The notes below the pieces were generated by a model. It was not told the origin of the DNA. It worked only from the letters and a program-made list of their open reading frames with translations, and searched no databases. 6,693 bases of DNA from JBOHBN01 sp050698355 (GTDB lineage Bacteria > Actinomycetota > Actinomycetes > Streptosporangiales > WHST01). How positions within the stretch are numbered: position 1 is the first letter of the stretch; the number at the start of each line of letters is the position of its first letter. A program made the translations under genes and the position numbers. The DNA lies in NCBI GenBank assembly GCA_050698355.1, contig JBOHBN010000205.1:1-6693 (forward strand), given 5' to 3'. Positions 1 through 6,497 of the stretch are shown here, in pieces.

Positions 1-101
1 AGCTTCTTCGGCCGCCCCGGTCGCCGTCGCTCGGGCGGGACCAGGTAGTCGTCGACGAGCACGTACAGTTCGGTCAGGAGGGTATCCAGGTCTGTTGTCA
101 C
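1..101 (-). CDS. IS982-family-like transposase, N-terminal 33 residues (partial)
   Basis: Reading the minus strand from a GTG at 101-99 gives (M)TTDLDTLLTELYVLVDDYL and then a proline/arginine-rich stretch ending RPGRPKKL at the window edge. The MTTDLDTLLTxLYVxxDD opening is characteristic of actinobacterial IS982-like transposases, DDE enzymes of about 280-300 aa that cut and paste their own element. Only the N-terminal substrate-binding end is present, and the catalytic residues lie outside the window, so intactness cannot be judged. The GTG is chosen because the family motif begins exactly there. An ATG a few bases upstream (112-110) is in another frame. The gene points away from the addB-like remnant, so the IS 5' leader faces the truncated gene. 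Confidence 0.75.
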   Translation of the reverse strand, partial: MTTDLDTLLTELYVLVDDYLVPPERRRPGRPKK

Positions 102-173
102 AAACGATCATGGATGCCCTCCCCCCAGCTCACGATCAACTCGCCACGCCGTAAGCGGTTAGGAATCACTCAT
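1..173 (-). mobile_element. 5' end of an IS982-like insertion sequence, running off the left edge
   Basis: Positions 1-101 encode, on the minus strand, the N-terminus of an IS982-type transposase. Positions 102 to roughly 170 are then its untranslated leader and terminal inverted repeat. To the right, the sequence becomes recognisable AddB-like coding sequence from about position 170 (LELDAALPRLGRFGDGV). The IS/gene junction is therefore inferred to lie between about 130 and 178. I cannot fix the exact end because the other terminus of the element is outside the window, so neither the terminal repeat nor a target duplication can be compared. Confidence 0.6.
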
Positions 174-1757
174 CTAGAGCTGGACGCCGCGCTCCCTCGG
201 CTCGGCCGGTTTGGCGACGGCGTGCTCGTCGCCCCGCTGTCCGCCGCCGTCGGCCTCGATGCGGACGTCGTGTACGCCGTCGGCCTCTCCGAGGACCTCT
301 TTCCCGGCAGGCTGCATGAGGACGCGTTACTACCCGATCGGGTTCGCGAGCACGCGGACGGGCAGCTCCGTTCATACCGGGAACGCATCGACGCCCACCA
401 CCGCCACCTCCTCGCTGCGTTCGCCAGCGCGCCTCGCGTCGTCGCGAGCTTCCCGCGTGGCGACCTGCGGCGCAGTAGCCGCCGGCTGCCCAGCAGGTGG
501 CTACTGCACACGCTGCGCGCCCTCTCCGGGCGTGACCGCCTTGCCGCTACCGAGTGGGAGCACCTCGACGGCGAGTGGCTCACGACGTCACCGTCGTACG
601 CGGGCACGGTGTCCTCTACCGATCTGCCGGCCAGCGAGCAGGAATGGCGTGTCCGCGCGGCTACCGTCGACGGCCTCGACAGCGATGAAGACGTGGAGCG
701 CGCTGTCGCGATGATCCGAGCTCGCGCACGTGACCAGCTCACCCGCTATGACGGCAACCTGACGGGAGCCACAGGACTACCCGACTACGCGCACCGGGCC
801 GCGGTTGTCTCCCCCACCGCGCTCGAAGCGTACGCAACCTGCCCGCACGCGTACTTCGTCGAGCGGCTGCTGGGAGTTCAACCGGTCGAGGAACCTGAGG
901 AGCTGGTGACGATCAGCCCTCTGGATACCGGCCGTCTGATCCACGAATCCATGCAGGACCTGGTCACCGAGTTCGCCGACAGGCTGCCGACGTTCGGTGC
1001 CGAGTGGACACCCTTACAGAAGGCCCGGCTACGCGAGATCGCGGAGGCGAAGGGCACCCGATTCGAGTCCGGGGGACTTACCGGACATCCGCGGCTGTGG
1101 CAGCGTGAACGCCAGCGCATTCTCGCCGACCTCGCATGGATGCTCGACAACGACTTCGAGTGGAGGCACCAGCGTTCCGCGCGCGTGCTCGCCAGCGAGA
1201 TGGCGTTCGGCATGTACGGCCGGGAGGCGGTCGTGGTGCACGTCACCGACGGGGAGGTGCTCATGCGCGGCAGCGCGGACAAGGTCGACCAGACCGCAGC
1301 CGGCACCCTGCTCGTCACCGACATTAAGACCGGCGGCTCGCGGCGGTTCCGCGACCTGCGCGACGACCCGGTCGCGGCCGGCACCAAGCTGCAACTCCCG
1401 GTCTACGCGTACGCGGCGCGACAGCTGCTCGGCGATCCCGACACCGACGTCGAGGCGGCCTATTGGTTCGTCCGCAAGGATCGCGGCACGCGCATCCCGG
1501 TCGAGCTCACACCCGAGGTGGAGAGCGTGTACGGATGCACTGTCGGCACCCTGGTGGCGTCCATCACGGCCGGGCTGTTCCCTGCTCGGGCACCGGCTGC
1601 ACCGGACTTCGGCTGGGTGCAGTGCCCGTACTGCAACCCCGACGGCATCGGCCACAGCGAGGTGCGCGGCCGGTGGGAGCGCAAGCGGCACGATCCGATA
1701 CTGCGCGCCTACGCCCAGCTGGTCGAACCGGACGCGTTCGCGAAGGTCGGGCGATGA
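114..1757 (+). CDS. AddB-like helicase-nuclease subunit, 5'-truncated by an IS; PD-(D/E)XK nuclease domain intact
   Basis: This is the C-terminal half of an AddB/RecB-like subunit of an ATP-dependent DNA end-resection complex. The open frame gives 547 aa, while full-length relatives are about 1000 aa or more. Residues from about 20 to 180 match the tail of the degenerate helicase domain (AVGLSEDLFPGR, then VVASFPRGDLRR and LPSRWL). The RecB-type nuclease domain follows at about 235-530, with H277 (LIHESMQ), D389 (GSADKVD), D403 and K405 (VTDIKTGG), and Q427/Y431 of the QxxxY motif. C243 (ATCPHAYF) and C504/C507 (CPYC) resemble the iron-sulfur ligands that clamp the AddB nuclease domain. The usual third C-terminal cysteine is absent. 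The first 18 or so residues are read from IS DNA, the ATG at 114 has no ribosome binding site, and all ATP-binding motifs are lost. It is therefore probably non-functional as a complex subunit, though a nuclease fragment could still be made. The gene ends in an ATGA overlap with the addA-like gene. Confidence 0.85.
   Translation: MPSPQLTINSPRRKRLGITHLELDAALPRLGRFGDGVLVAPLSAAVGLDADVVYAVGLSEDLFPGRLHEDALLPDRVREHADGQLRSYRERIDAHHRHLLAAFASAPRVVASFPRGDLRRSSRRLPSRWLLHTLRALSGRDRLAATEWEHLDGEWLTTSPSYAGTVSSTDLPASEQEWRVRAATVDGLDSDEDVERAVAMIRARARDQLTRYDGNLTGATGLPDYAHRAAVVSPTALEAYATCPHAYFVERLLGVQPVEEPEELVTISPLDTGRLIHESMQDLVTEFADRLPTFGAEWTPLQKARLREIAEAKGTRFESGGLTGHPRLWQRERQRILADLAWMLDNDFEWRHQRSARVLASEMAFGMYGREAVVVHVTDGEVLMRGSADKVDQTAAGTLLVTDIKTGGSRRFRDLRDDPVAAGTKLQLPVYAYAARQLLGDPDTDVEAAYWFVRKDRGTRIPVELTPEVESVYGCTVGTLVASITAGLFPARAPAAPDFGWVQCPYCNPDGIGHSEVRGRWERKRHDPILRAYAQLVEPDAFAKVGR
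1742..1757 (+). promoter_or_regulatory. Ribosome binding site and ATGA translational-coupling overlap
   Basis: The addB-like stop TGA (1755-1757) overlaps the addA-like ATG (1754-1756) as ATGA. A GAAGG sequence at 1742-1746 lies 7 bases before the ATG. This fixes the addA-like start: the open frame extends upstream to 1463, but that extension only shadows the addB-like gene. The arrangement predicts coupled, near-stoichiometric translation of the two subunits from one mRNA. Confidence 0.75.
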
Positions 1758-4700
1758 CGACGACGCTGCAAGACGCCGACGCCAGGGAACGCATCGAACA
1801 CGACACCGGGTCCACGCTGTTCGTCTCGGCCAGCGCAGGGTCTGGTAAGACGCGGGCGCTCGTCGATCGTGTCGCCACGCTCGTGCTCAACGACGGCTTC
1901 TCACTGTCGGGAGTCGTGGCAGTCACGTTCACAGAGAAGGCGGGGGCCGAACTTCGCGACAGGTTGCGGGCGAGGTTCGAACGGGCCTGGCAGAGTGCCG
2001 CGACCAATGATCCGGTTTACCAGCGGGCGGCGGCCGCGCTCGACGACCTGGACGCCGCCGCGACCGGCACGCTCCACTCGTTCGCGCAGCGGATCCTCAC
2101 GGCACACGCGATCGAGGCTGGCCTGCCGCCTCTGATCGAGGTACTCGACGAGGTCGCGTCCGGGGTGGTGTTCGAGGAGCGGTGGGCGCGGATACGGGCG
2201 CAACTCCTCGACGACGAAGCGGTCGCCGAACCGCTGCTGCTTGCGATGTCGGCCGGCGTGACGCTTGATCACCTGCGCTCGCTGGCACGCGCGTTCGGCA
2301 ACGACTGGGACCTGATCCAAGACCGCGTCCTGCCGGTCGAACCCACGGCAGGCCACCTGCCGGACGTGCACCCGTTGGCCGAGGAGGCGGCACGGTTGGT
2401 CGCATTCCGCGACCGCTGCACGGACGAGAGTGACAGGTTCATCGCCAAGCTCGTCGACGTCGGTGCATGGCGCCGGCGGCTGGCGGCCGCATCGGACGCC
2501 GGTGCCCGGCTCGAAGTTCTCCTCGAACTCGACGGGTTCGCGTGGCGCGTAGGCAACAAGAAGAACTGGCTCGTTCCGCTCCAAGGGCTCAGAGACGAGT
2601 GCGCCGCGCTGCAAACTCGCGCGCGCCGGATTGTGAGCGACGTGCTGGAATCGACGTTGCGGCGGTTGGCCGGGTGGATCGCCGAGCGGGTGCTGGAGTC
2701 GGCCGCAGAGCGGCGAGACGGGGGACGGCTGGAGTTCCATGACCTGCTGGTGCTGGCACGGAACCTGCTTCGGCACGACCCGCATGTGCGTGCCGTGCTC
2801 CAGCAACAGTACCCGCGCCTGTTGCTGGACGAGTTCCAAGACACCGACCCGATCCAGATAGAGCTGGCCGTACGGATCGCTGGCGGTGCCGCCGCGTCGG
2901 CGCCCCAGTGGCAGGACGTCGACGTACCCGAAGGCTCGCTGTTCGTCGTGGGCGACCCGAAACAGTCGATCTACCGCTTCCGGCGCGCCGACATCGCGAC
3001 GTACCTCCAGGCACAGGACCAGGTGGGCCACCCGGTGTCACTGACGATGAACTTCCGTGCGGCCGCCCCGGTGTTGTGGTGGATCAACACGGTCTTCGAC
3101 CAGCTCATCCAAGCCGAGCCGGAGGCGCAACCGGCGTACGAGGCGCTCGACGAATGGCGTGGCGCTCCGGAGTCGGGGCCCGCGGTGACGGTGCTGGGCG
3201 CCTTGCCCCATCCAGGCAAGCTGCGCGCCGCGGAGCTGCGTGAGCGGGAAGCCGCCGACGTGGCCGCAGTCATCCAGCGAGCCATCGCCGAGCACTGGGC
3301 TGTCGAAGATCCACGCACCAACCAGTGGCGGCCGGTCGAGCTGGGCGACGTCGCGATCCTCGTTCCCGCGCGTACGTCGCTGCCCTTCCTCGAGCACGCA
3401 CTGGACAGTGCAGGAGTCCCGTACCAGGCTGGGGCCAGTTCTCTGGTGCACCAGGCCGGCGAAGTGCGTGACCTGCTCGCCGCGGTGCGTGCGGTCGCTG
3501 ACCCCAGCGACGGGCTCGCACTCGTGACCGCATTGCGCTCACCCTTGTTCGGGTGCGGCGACGACGATCTGTGGACGTGGAAGCAGGCTGGCGGGCTGTT
3601 CACCATCCTCGCTCCCGTAGACGACGAGCTGGCAGAGCACCCGGTGGCCATGGCCGTGCGGTACCTGCGCCGGCTGCACTACCGGGCACGGTGGCTGACG
3701 CCGAGCGAAGTGCTCGGCGCGCTAGTCACCGACCGGCGCATGCTGGAGGTCGCGACCACCCACGGCACCGGGCCCGTCCCGCGTTCCCGTGATGCCTGGC
3801 GACGGCTGCGGTTCGTCGTCGACCAGGCACGCGCATGGTCGGAAGTCGAGCACGGTGGTCTACGTGACTACCTCGGCTGGGCGGAACGCCAAGGCGACGA
3901 AAGCTCGCGAGTTGCGGAAGCCGTGCTGCCGGAGACCGACACCGACGCTGTACGGGTGATGACCGTACATGCGGCAAAGGGGCAGGAGTTCCCCATGGTC
4001 GTGCTGTCGGGCATGACCTCGGCGCCCCGGACCCCGCGGGGCGTGCAGCTGCTGTGGCCACGCGACGGCGGCTACTCCGTACGCCTGACCAAGTCGGTGC
4101 AGACGAACGACTTCGAGGCAGTCGCCCCCGTCGACGAACAGATGGACGCGCACGAACGCAAGCGCCTGCTGTACGTCGCTACGACCCGTGCCCGCGACCA
4201 CCTCGTGGTGTCAGTGCACCGCTCCGAACACTCCGCGGTAACCACGAATGCCGTGCTGCTGGCAGCTGCGGGCGCGACTTCGAACGCGGACGACGCAACA
4301 GAGTTCACCGTTCCGCCGAAGCGGGATGAGGCACCGACGCCACCAACGGTGACAACGCGTCCACCGGAGTGGTCGACCTGGCTGGAACAGCTGGAGTCGG
4401 TGCGCGCCGCGACGCGAACACCGGCAGCGGTAAGTGCATCCGGACTCGAAGGCACCGAGCCGTCCATCGCGCTCGGCATCACTGATGAGATGCCCGGTGC
4501 CGCGAAGGACGGGCGCGACCTCGAACTCCCACCCTGGTCGAAGGGTCGCCACGGCGACGCGGTCGGCCGCGCCGTACACGGCGTGCTGCAGACCGTCGAC
4601 CTGGCCTCGGGTGCGGGCCTGGACGAGAGCGTGGCGGCGCAGTGCGTCGCCGAGGGCCTCACAAACGCCGCCGACGTCGTGCATGCCCTGGCCCGGTCGG

Positions 4701-5056
4701 CATTGTCATCGGACGTCGTGCGACACGCGGCGACACGACCCCACTGGCGCGAGACGTACGCCGGAACAACACAGGACGACGGGACCGTACTGGAAGGCTT
4801 CATCGACCTCGTCTACCGCGAGGATGACGGCCGCTACGTGGTCGTGGACTACAAGACCGATGCCGTCCCCGCCGACGCCATCGACAGTCGCGTCGCCTAC
4901 TACAGGCCGCAGATGAGCGCGTACGTCGCGCTCCTGGCCGCATCAGGGCTCACAGTATCCCGAAGTGTCATGGTCTTCCTCACACCTCACCGCACCGTCG
5001 AAAGGGCACTGCGTGGCGAAGAACTAGTGCCGTTTCAAGCAACGTTGGGTAGGTAA
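1754..5056 (+). CDS. AddA/RecB-like UvrD-family helicase with C-terminal PD-(D/E)XK nuclease
   Basis: A cytoplasmic, ATP-driven DNA helicase-nuclease of 1100 aa, the normal length for AddA-like proteins. It would unwind and degrade double-strand DNA ends with its AddB partner. The superfamily 1 motifs are all readable: Walker A ASAGSGKT (26-33, K32), motif Ia VTFTEKAGAELR (57-68), TGTLHSFAQRIL (104-115), Walker B LLLDEFQDTD (356-365), motif III VVGDPKQSIYRFR (398-410), motif IV LTMNFRA (430-436), motif V MTVHAAKGQEF (736-746) and motif VI LLYVATTRARDH (805-816, R812). The nuclease domain carries H942 (GRAVHGVLQ), D1018 (GFIDLVY), D1032/K1034 (VVVDYKTD) and Q1053/Y1057. The motor and nuclease therefore look active. 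It resembles AddA/RecB more than mycobacterial AdnA/AdnB, because Walker A lies almost at the N-terminus and is followed by TFTEKAGAELR. The start is set by the ATGA overlap. The last nine or so residues (VPFQATLGR) appear to be encoded by the end of an IS630-like element inserted at the gene's 3' end. The loss is small and probably tolerated. Whether it works without an intact AddB is uncertain. Confidence 0.92.
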   Translation: MTTTLQDADARERIEHDTGSTLFVSASAGSGKTRALVDRVATLVLNDGFSLSGVVAVTFTEKAGAELRDRLRARFERAWQSAATNDPVYQRAAAALDDLDAAATGTLHSFAQRILTAHAIEAGLPPLIEVLDEVASGVVFEERWARIRAQLLDDEAVAEPLLLAMSAGVTLDHLRSLARAFGNDWDLIQDRVLPVEPTAGHLPDVHPLAEEAARLVAFRDRCTDESDRFIAKLVDVGAWRRRLAAASDAGARLEVLLELDGFAWRVGNKKNWLVPLQGLRDECAALQTRARRIVSDVLESTLRRLAGWIAERVLESAAERRDGGRLEFHDLLVLARNLLRHDPHVRAVLQQQYPRLLLDEFQDTDPIQIELAVRIAGGAAASAPQWQDVDVPEGSLFVVGDPKQSIYRFRRADIATYLQAQDQVGHPVSLTMNFRAAAPVLWWINTVFDQLIQAEPEAQPAYEALDEWRGAPESGPAVTVLGALPHPGKLRAAELREREAADVAAVIQRAIAEHWAVEDPRTNQWRPVELGDVAILVPARTSLPFLEHALDSAGVPYQAGASSLVHQAGEVRDLLAAVRAVADPSDGLALVTALRSPLFGCGDDDLWTWKQAGGLFTILAPVDDELAEHPVAMAVRYLRRLHYRARWLTPSEVLGALVTDRRMLEVATTHGTGPVPRSRDAWRRLRFVVDQARAWSEVEHGGLRDYLGWAERQGDESSRVAEAVLPETDTDAVRVMTVHAAKGQEFPMVVLSGMTSAPRTPRGVQLLWPRDGGYSVRLTKSVQTNDFEAVAPVDEQMDAHERKRLLYVATTRARDHLVVSVHRSEHSAVTTNAVLLAAAGATSNADDATEFTVPPKRDEAPTPPTVTTRPPEWSTWLEQLESVRAATRTPAAVSASGLEGTEPSIALGITDEMPGAAKDGRDLELPPWSKGRHGDAVGRAVHGVLQTVDLASGAGLDESVAAQCVAEGLTNAADVVHALARSALSSDVVRHAATRPHWRETYAGTTQDDGTVLEGFIDLVYREDDGRYVVVDYKTDAVPADAIDSRVAYYRPQMSAYVALLAASGLTVSRSVMVFLTPHRTVERALRGEELVPFQATLGR

Positions 5057-5375
5057 TCGGGTTTGCGGAACTTGGAGCCGACGGCGAAGTGGCGTTTGGG
5101 GTGACAGCGTTGGTTGCGCCAGCGGATGTACCGGCCGATCGCGGTGTCTTGTTCGGCGTGGCTGCGGTGGTCGGTGCCGTTGAGGGCGAAGTAGCGCAGC
5201 GTGGTGAACTCCGGCTCGATCCAGTTCAACCAGGACGCGTTCGACGGGGGGAACACCAGCTCGATGGCATGCTCGGCGCACCAGCTGGTGACCTGGAGCT
5301 TCTTGTGTGGCCCGTAGTTGTCGCAGATTAGATACGCGGGACGCGGGCACCTTCCTGGCCACGAAGGCCGCTCCG
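5035..5375 (-). pseudogene. IS630-family transposase, C-terminal remnant with a frameshift
   Basis: On the minus strand, YLICDNYGPHKKLQV (from about 5333) is followed by FPPSNASWLNWIEPEF, LRYFALNGTDHRSHAEQ, YIRWRNQR and a C-terminus ending KPDYLPNVA, with TGA at 5037-5035. CDN supplies the second catalytic Asp and NWIEPEF the catalytic Glu of the IS630 DDE triad. The first Asp and the N-terminal HTH are missing: about 110 of a usual 340-360 residues remain. Upstream of ICDN the matching residues (AAFVARKVPA) are in another frame because CCCGCGT is tandemly duplicated at this point. Deleting one copy joins them as KVPAYLICDNYGPHKK. The gene is convergent with the addA-like gene and overlaps its last 22 bases. 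It cannot make active transposase. Confidence 0.85.
5334..5347. repeat. 7-bp tandem duplication (ACGCGGG x2) breaking the IS630 transposase frame
   Basis: ACGCGGG occurs twice back to back at 5334-5340 and 5341-5347. Removing one copy restores a continuous transposase frame across KVPA and YLICDN on the minus strand, so the duplication is the probable inactivating lesion at this point, of the replication-slippage type. Confidence 0.6.
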
Positions 5376-5426
5376 CTTCATAGATCGGAGTTCCTCACCG
5401 GCACTGACGCCGACCTGGATCGTTAG

Positions 5427-5603
5427 CTGACGGCCGCCGAGATCGCGGCGTGGAGAGCCGCGCAAGTCAAGATCGGAAAGCATTGGCAGCGCACGCTTGG
5501 GCTAAAGCCACTACCTTGTCACCCCGACATTCTTGTCGGCACGGTCGAGACGGCCTGCGAGCCTCTCCATCAATCACTCGATGCCTGGACCGACCACGGC
5601 TAA
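5427..5603 (+). other. Possible decayed coding scrap of unknown family, 58 codons
   Basis: A plus-strand frame that is open for 58 codons between TAG (5424-5426) and TAA (5601-5603) reads LTAAEIAAWRAAQVKIGKHW, then QRTLGLKPLPCHPDILVG, and ends SLDAWTDHG. About 70% of its third positions are G or C, below the intact genes here but above random, and its composition is protein-like. It has no start codon of its own (CTG at most) and no ribosome binding site. The frame continues through the TAG upstream (SEFLTGTDADLDR), which suggests a broken gene. I do not recognise the family. Its end overlaps the end of the HTH-nucleotidyltransferase pseudogene on the other strand, so at most one of the two readings is right near 5574-5603. 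Apart from this frame and a small hairpin-forming repeat at 5524-5539, I see nothing in 5376-5573. Confidence 0.2.
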
Positions 5604-6031
5604 TGGCCGTCTCCGTAAGCTCGTCGTGTCGCTTCCGCCGCCGGCCAGGAATGGCACCTCGACGTGAACCGTTCTGTCCGTCTTCCACGAGCACGTCCAC
5701 ATCGTGCGACGGCGCACCCACGACCCATGGATGAGCACCAGCCCGACACCGTCAAGATCGACGAACTCGTTCACCACCACGGCATGCGGGGCCGAACGTC
5801 ACCGTCAACGGCCCAAACGCCGGGTGCGCGGTGTTGCCTGCAACAATCGGGACCGACCTACCGTTCGTCCGGTCAACAGCCCCGCATCGACAAGCCGCTG
5901 CGGCTCGCGGTGCAGCGCCGCCAAGCGCACCTCGAGCCTGTCGGCTAGGTCGCTGACCGCGTATGCCTGGTCAAGGTGCAGAACCATACGGTCAGCCGAT
6001 CCGCTTGGTGCCGCGGTCGCACAATGGGCAT
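5574..6031 (-). pseudogene. Winged-HTH plus MNT-type nucleotidyltransferase protein, multiply frameshifted
   Basis: Piecing the minus-strand frames together gives a recognisable actinobacterial protein of about 200 aa that joins an ArsR/MarR-like DNA-binding domain to a minimal nucleotidyltransferase (MntA-like antitoxin fold). The pieces in order are: ATG at 6031 with MPIVRPRHQADRLTV; a second frame from about 5987 with LDQAYAVSDLADRLEV, LHREPQRLVDAGLLTGR and VGRSRLLQ (the winged helix); a third from about 5835 with NTAHPAFGPLTVTFGP; a fourth from about 5786 with VVVNEFVDLDGVGLVLIHGSW; a fifth with APSHDVDVLV (5703-5686); and a C-terminal LRRRPLAVVGPGIE ending at TGA 5576-5574. GSW plus DVDVLV is the nucleotidyltransferase signature hG[GS]...DhDh. 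The usual residues between GSW and DVD are partly deleted. With about five frame breaks it is clearly dead. Such proteins are often encoded next to HEPN-type partners. None is recognisable downstream (5573-5376). Confidence 0.7.
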
Positions 6032-6055
6032 GAGCTGCGCCGCATCAGTACGCAT

Positions 6056-6090
6056 GGGCGCTGGGCGCTGGGCGCTGGGCGCTGGGCGCT
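6056..6090. repeat. 7-bp tandem repeat GGGCGCT, five perfect copies
   Basis: GGGCGCT repeats five times without mismatch from 6056 to 6090. It lies in the 132-base gap between the ribbon-helix-helix gene's stop and the start of the HTH-nucleotidyltransferase pseudogene. A 7-bp unit is not a multiple of three. Any reading frame through it, such as the minus-strand frame starting MTLKLCSYNLVA at 6131 that runs into a stop after the repeat, would be copy-number dependent. The rest of 6032-6164 shows nothing else I can support. Confidence 0.9.
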
Positions 6091-6164
6091 GAAAGGGCTA
6101 CCAGGTTGTAGCTGCACAATTTCAGCGTCATGGCCGTCGCCCCTCGGGGTAGTAGGCGCTGTTG

Positions 6165-6497
6165 TCAACTCGCCTCACGCCGCGGTCGGCTCACGAACCG
6201 GCGTAGCTGTTCGACATCGGCGGCAAGGTGTTCGATCGCGACCGGTAGCGACGGCTCACCCCCGTGCCGAAGCTGTGCCAAGATCGCGGCCCGGGCGACC
6301 GTCGACACCGGCAGCTCACGCTCTTGCGCGTAGCGCGCGAGTTCCTCGTACTCCTCCGGGTTCAGCCGGACCTGAAGCACCTTCGACCGGGCATGCCCTG
6401 GAGACGCCCACGTCGAGTTCGCCGGCATCGGCTCATCCTTGGTCTCCTCCGCCTGCTCAGCCACGGCACGCAGTTGATCCTCTGTCAGCCTAGTCAT
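6165..6497 (-). CDS. Ribbon-helix-helix (CopG/MetJ-Arc type) antitoxin-like DNA-binding protein
   Basis: A 110-aa protein. The RHH fold is read at about residues 40-76: the beta strand VLQVRLN, helix A in PEEYEELARYAQERE, the turn LPVSTVARAAI and helix B through LAQL. Such domains dimerise and bind short palindromes, usually as an antitoxin and autorepressor. The N-terminal 35 residues are acidic and linker-like (EDQLRAVAEQAEETKDEP). The C-terminus (VAIEHLAADVEQLRRFV, 86-102) could form a short coiled coil. The start is the ATG at 6497-6495, since AAGGA lies 8 bases upstream. The GTG two codons earlier (6503-6501) would leave only 2 bases of spacing. No toxin is recognisable on either side: downstream are a heptamer repeat and a pseudogene, and upstream is a 131-base gap. 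It is therefore either an orphan antitoxin or a stand-alone regulator. The frame is intact and its codon use fits an actinobacterial gene. Confidence 0.8.
   Translation of the reverse strand: MTRLTEDQLRAVAEQAEETKDEPMPANSTWASPGHARSKVLQVRLNPEEYEELARYAQERELPVSTVARAAILAQLRHGGEPSLPVAIEHLAADVEQLRRFVSRPRREAS

Larger units (their letters stand above)
5025..5375 (-). mobile_element. IS630-like element remnant (3' end only)
   Basis: A truncated insertion sequence whose transposase C-terminus reads leftward and whose outer end abuts the addA-like gene. IS630/Tc1-type elements insert at TA. A CTAG (5024-5027) sits about 10 bases beyond the transposase stop, just where the native addA-like reading frame should end, so the TA at 5025-5026 is a plausible insertion point. 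This is inference. Recognisable IS sequence fades at about 5375. No matching opposite end occurs elsewhere in the window, so the rest of the element was deleted. Confidence 0.65.

Noticed and set aside
1463..1753. Upstream extension of the addA-like reading frame by 97 codons to an earlier start
   Set aside because: It runs through the addB-like nuclease coding sequence in a shifted frame, and its translation has no family resemblance. The ATGA overlap with GAAGG and the normal position of Walker A fix the start at 1754.
1901..3031. Long minus-strand open frame (376 codons) inside the addA-like gene
   Set aside because: It is antisense to the helicase motifs, is rich in Arg/Pro/Gly, and arises from the high GC content. 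No recognisable domain.
5089..5331. 80-codon plus-strand open frame and a 112-codon minus-strand open frame (5362-5024)
   Set aside because: Both are alternate-frame shadows of the IS630 transposase remnant, whose true frame contains CDNYGPHKK and NWIEPEF.
6097..6155. Small inverted repeats GCTAC/GTAGC (6098-6113) and CCCC-TC-GGGG downstream of the RHH gene, considered as terminators
   Set aside because: Stems of 4-5 bp without a U-tract are too weak to call as a terminator.
5963..6493. 176-codon plus-strand open frame covering the heptamer repeat and the RHH gene
   Set aside because: It is antisense to the RHH gene, contains the repeat as low-complexity sequence, has no ribosome binding site and no family resemblance.
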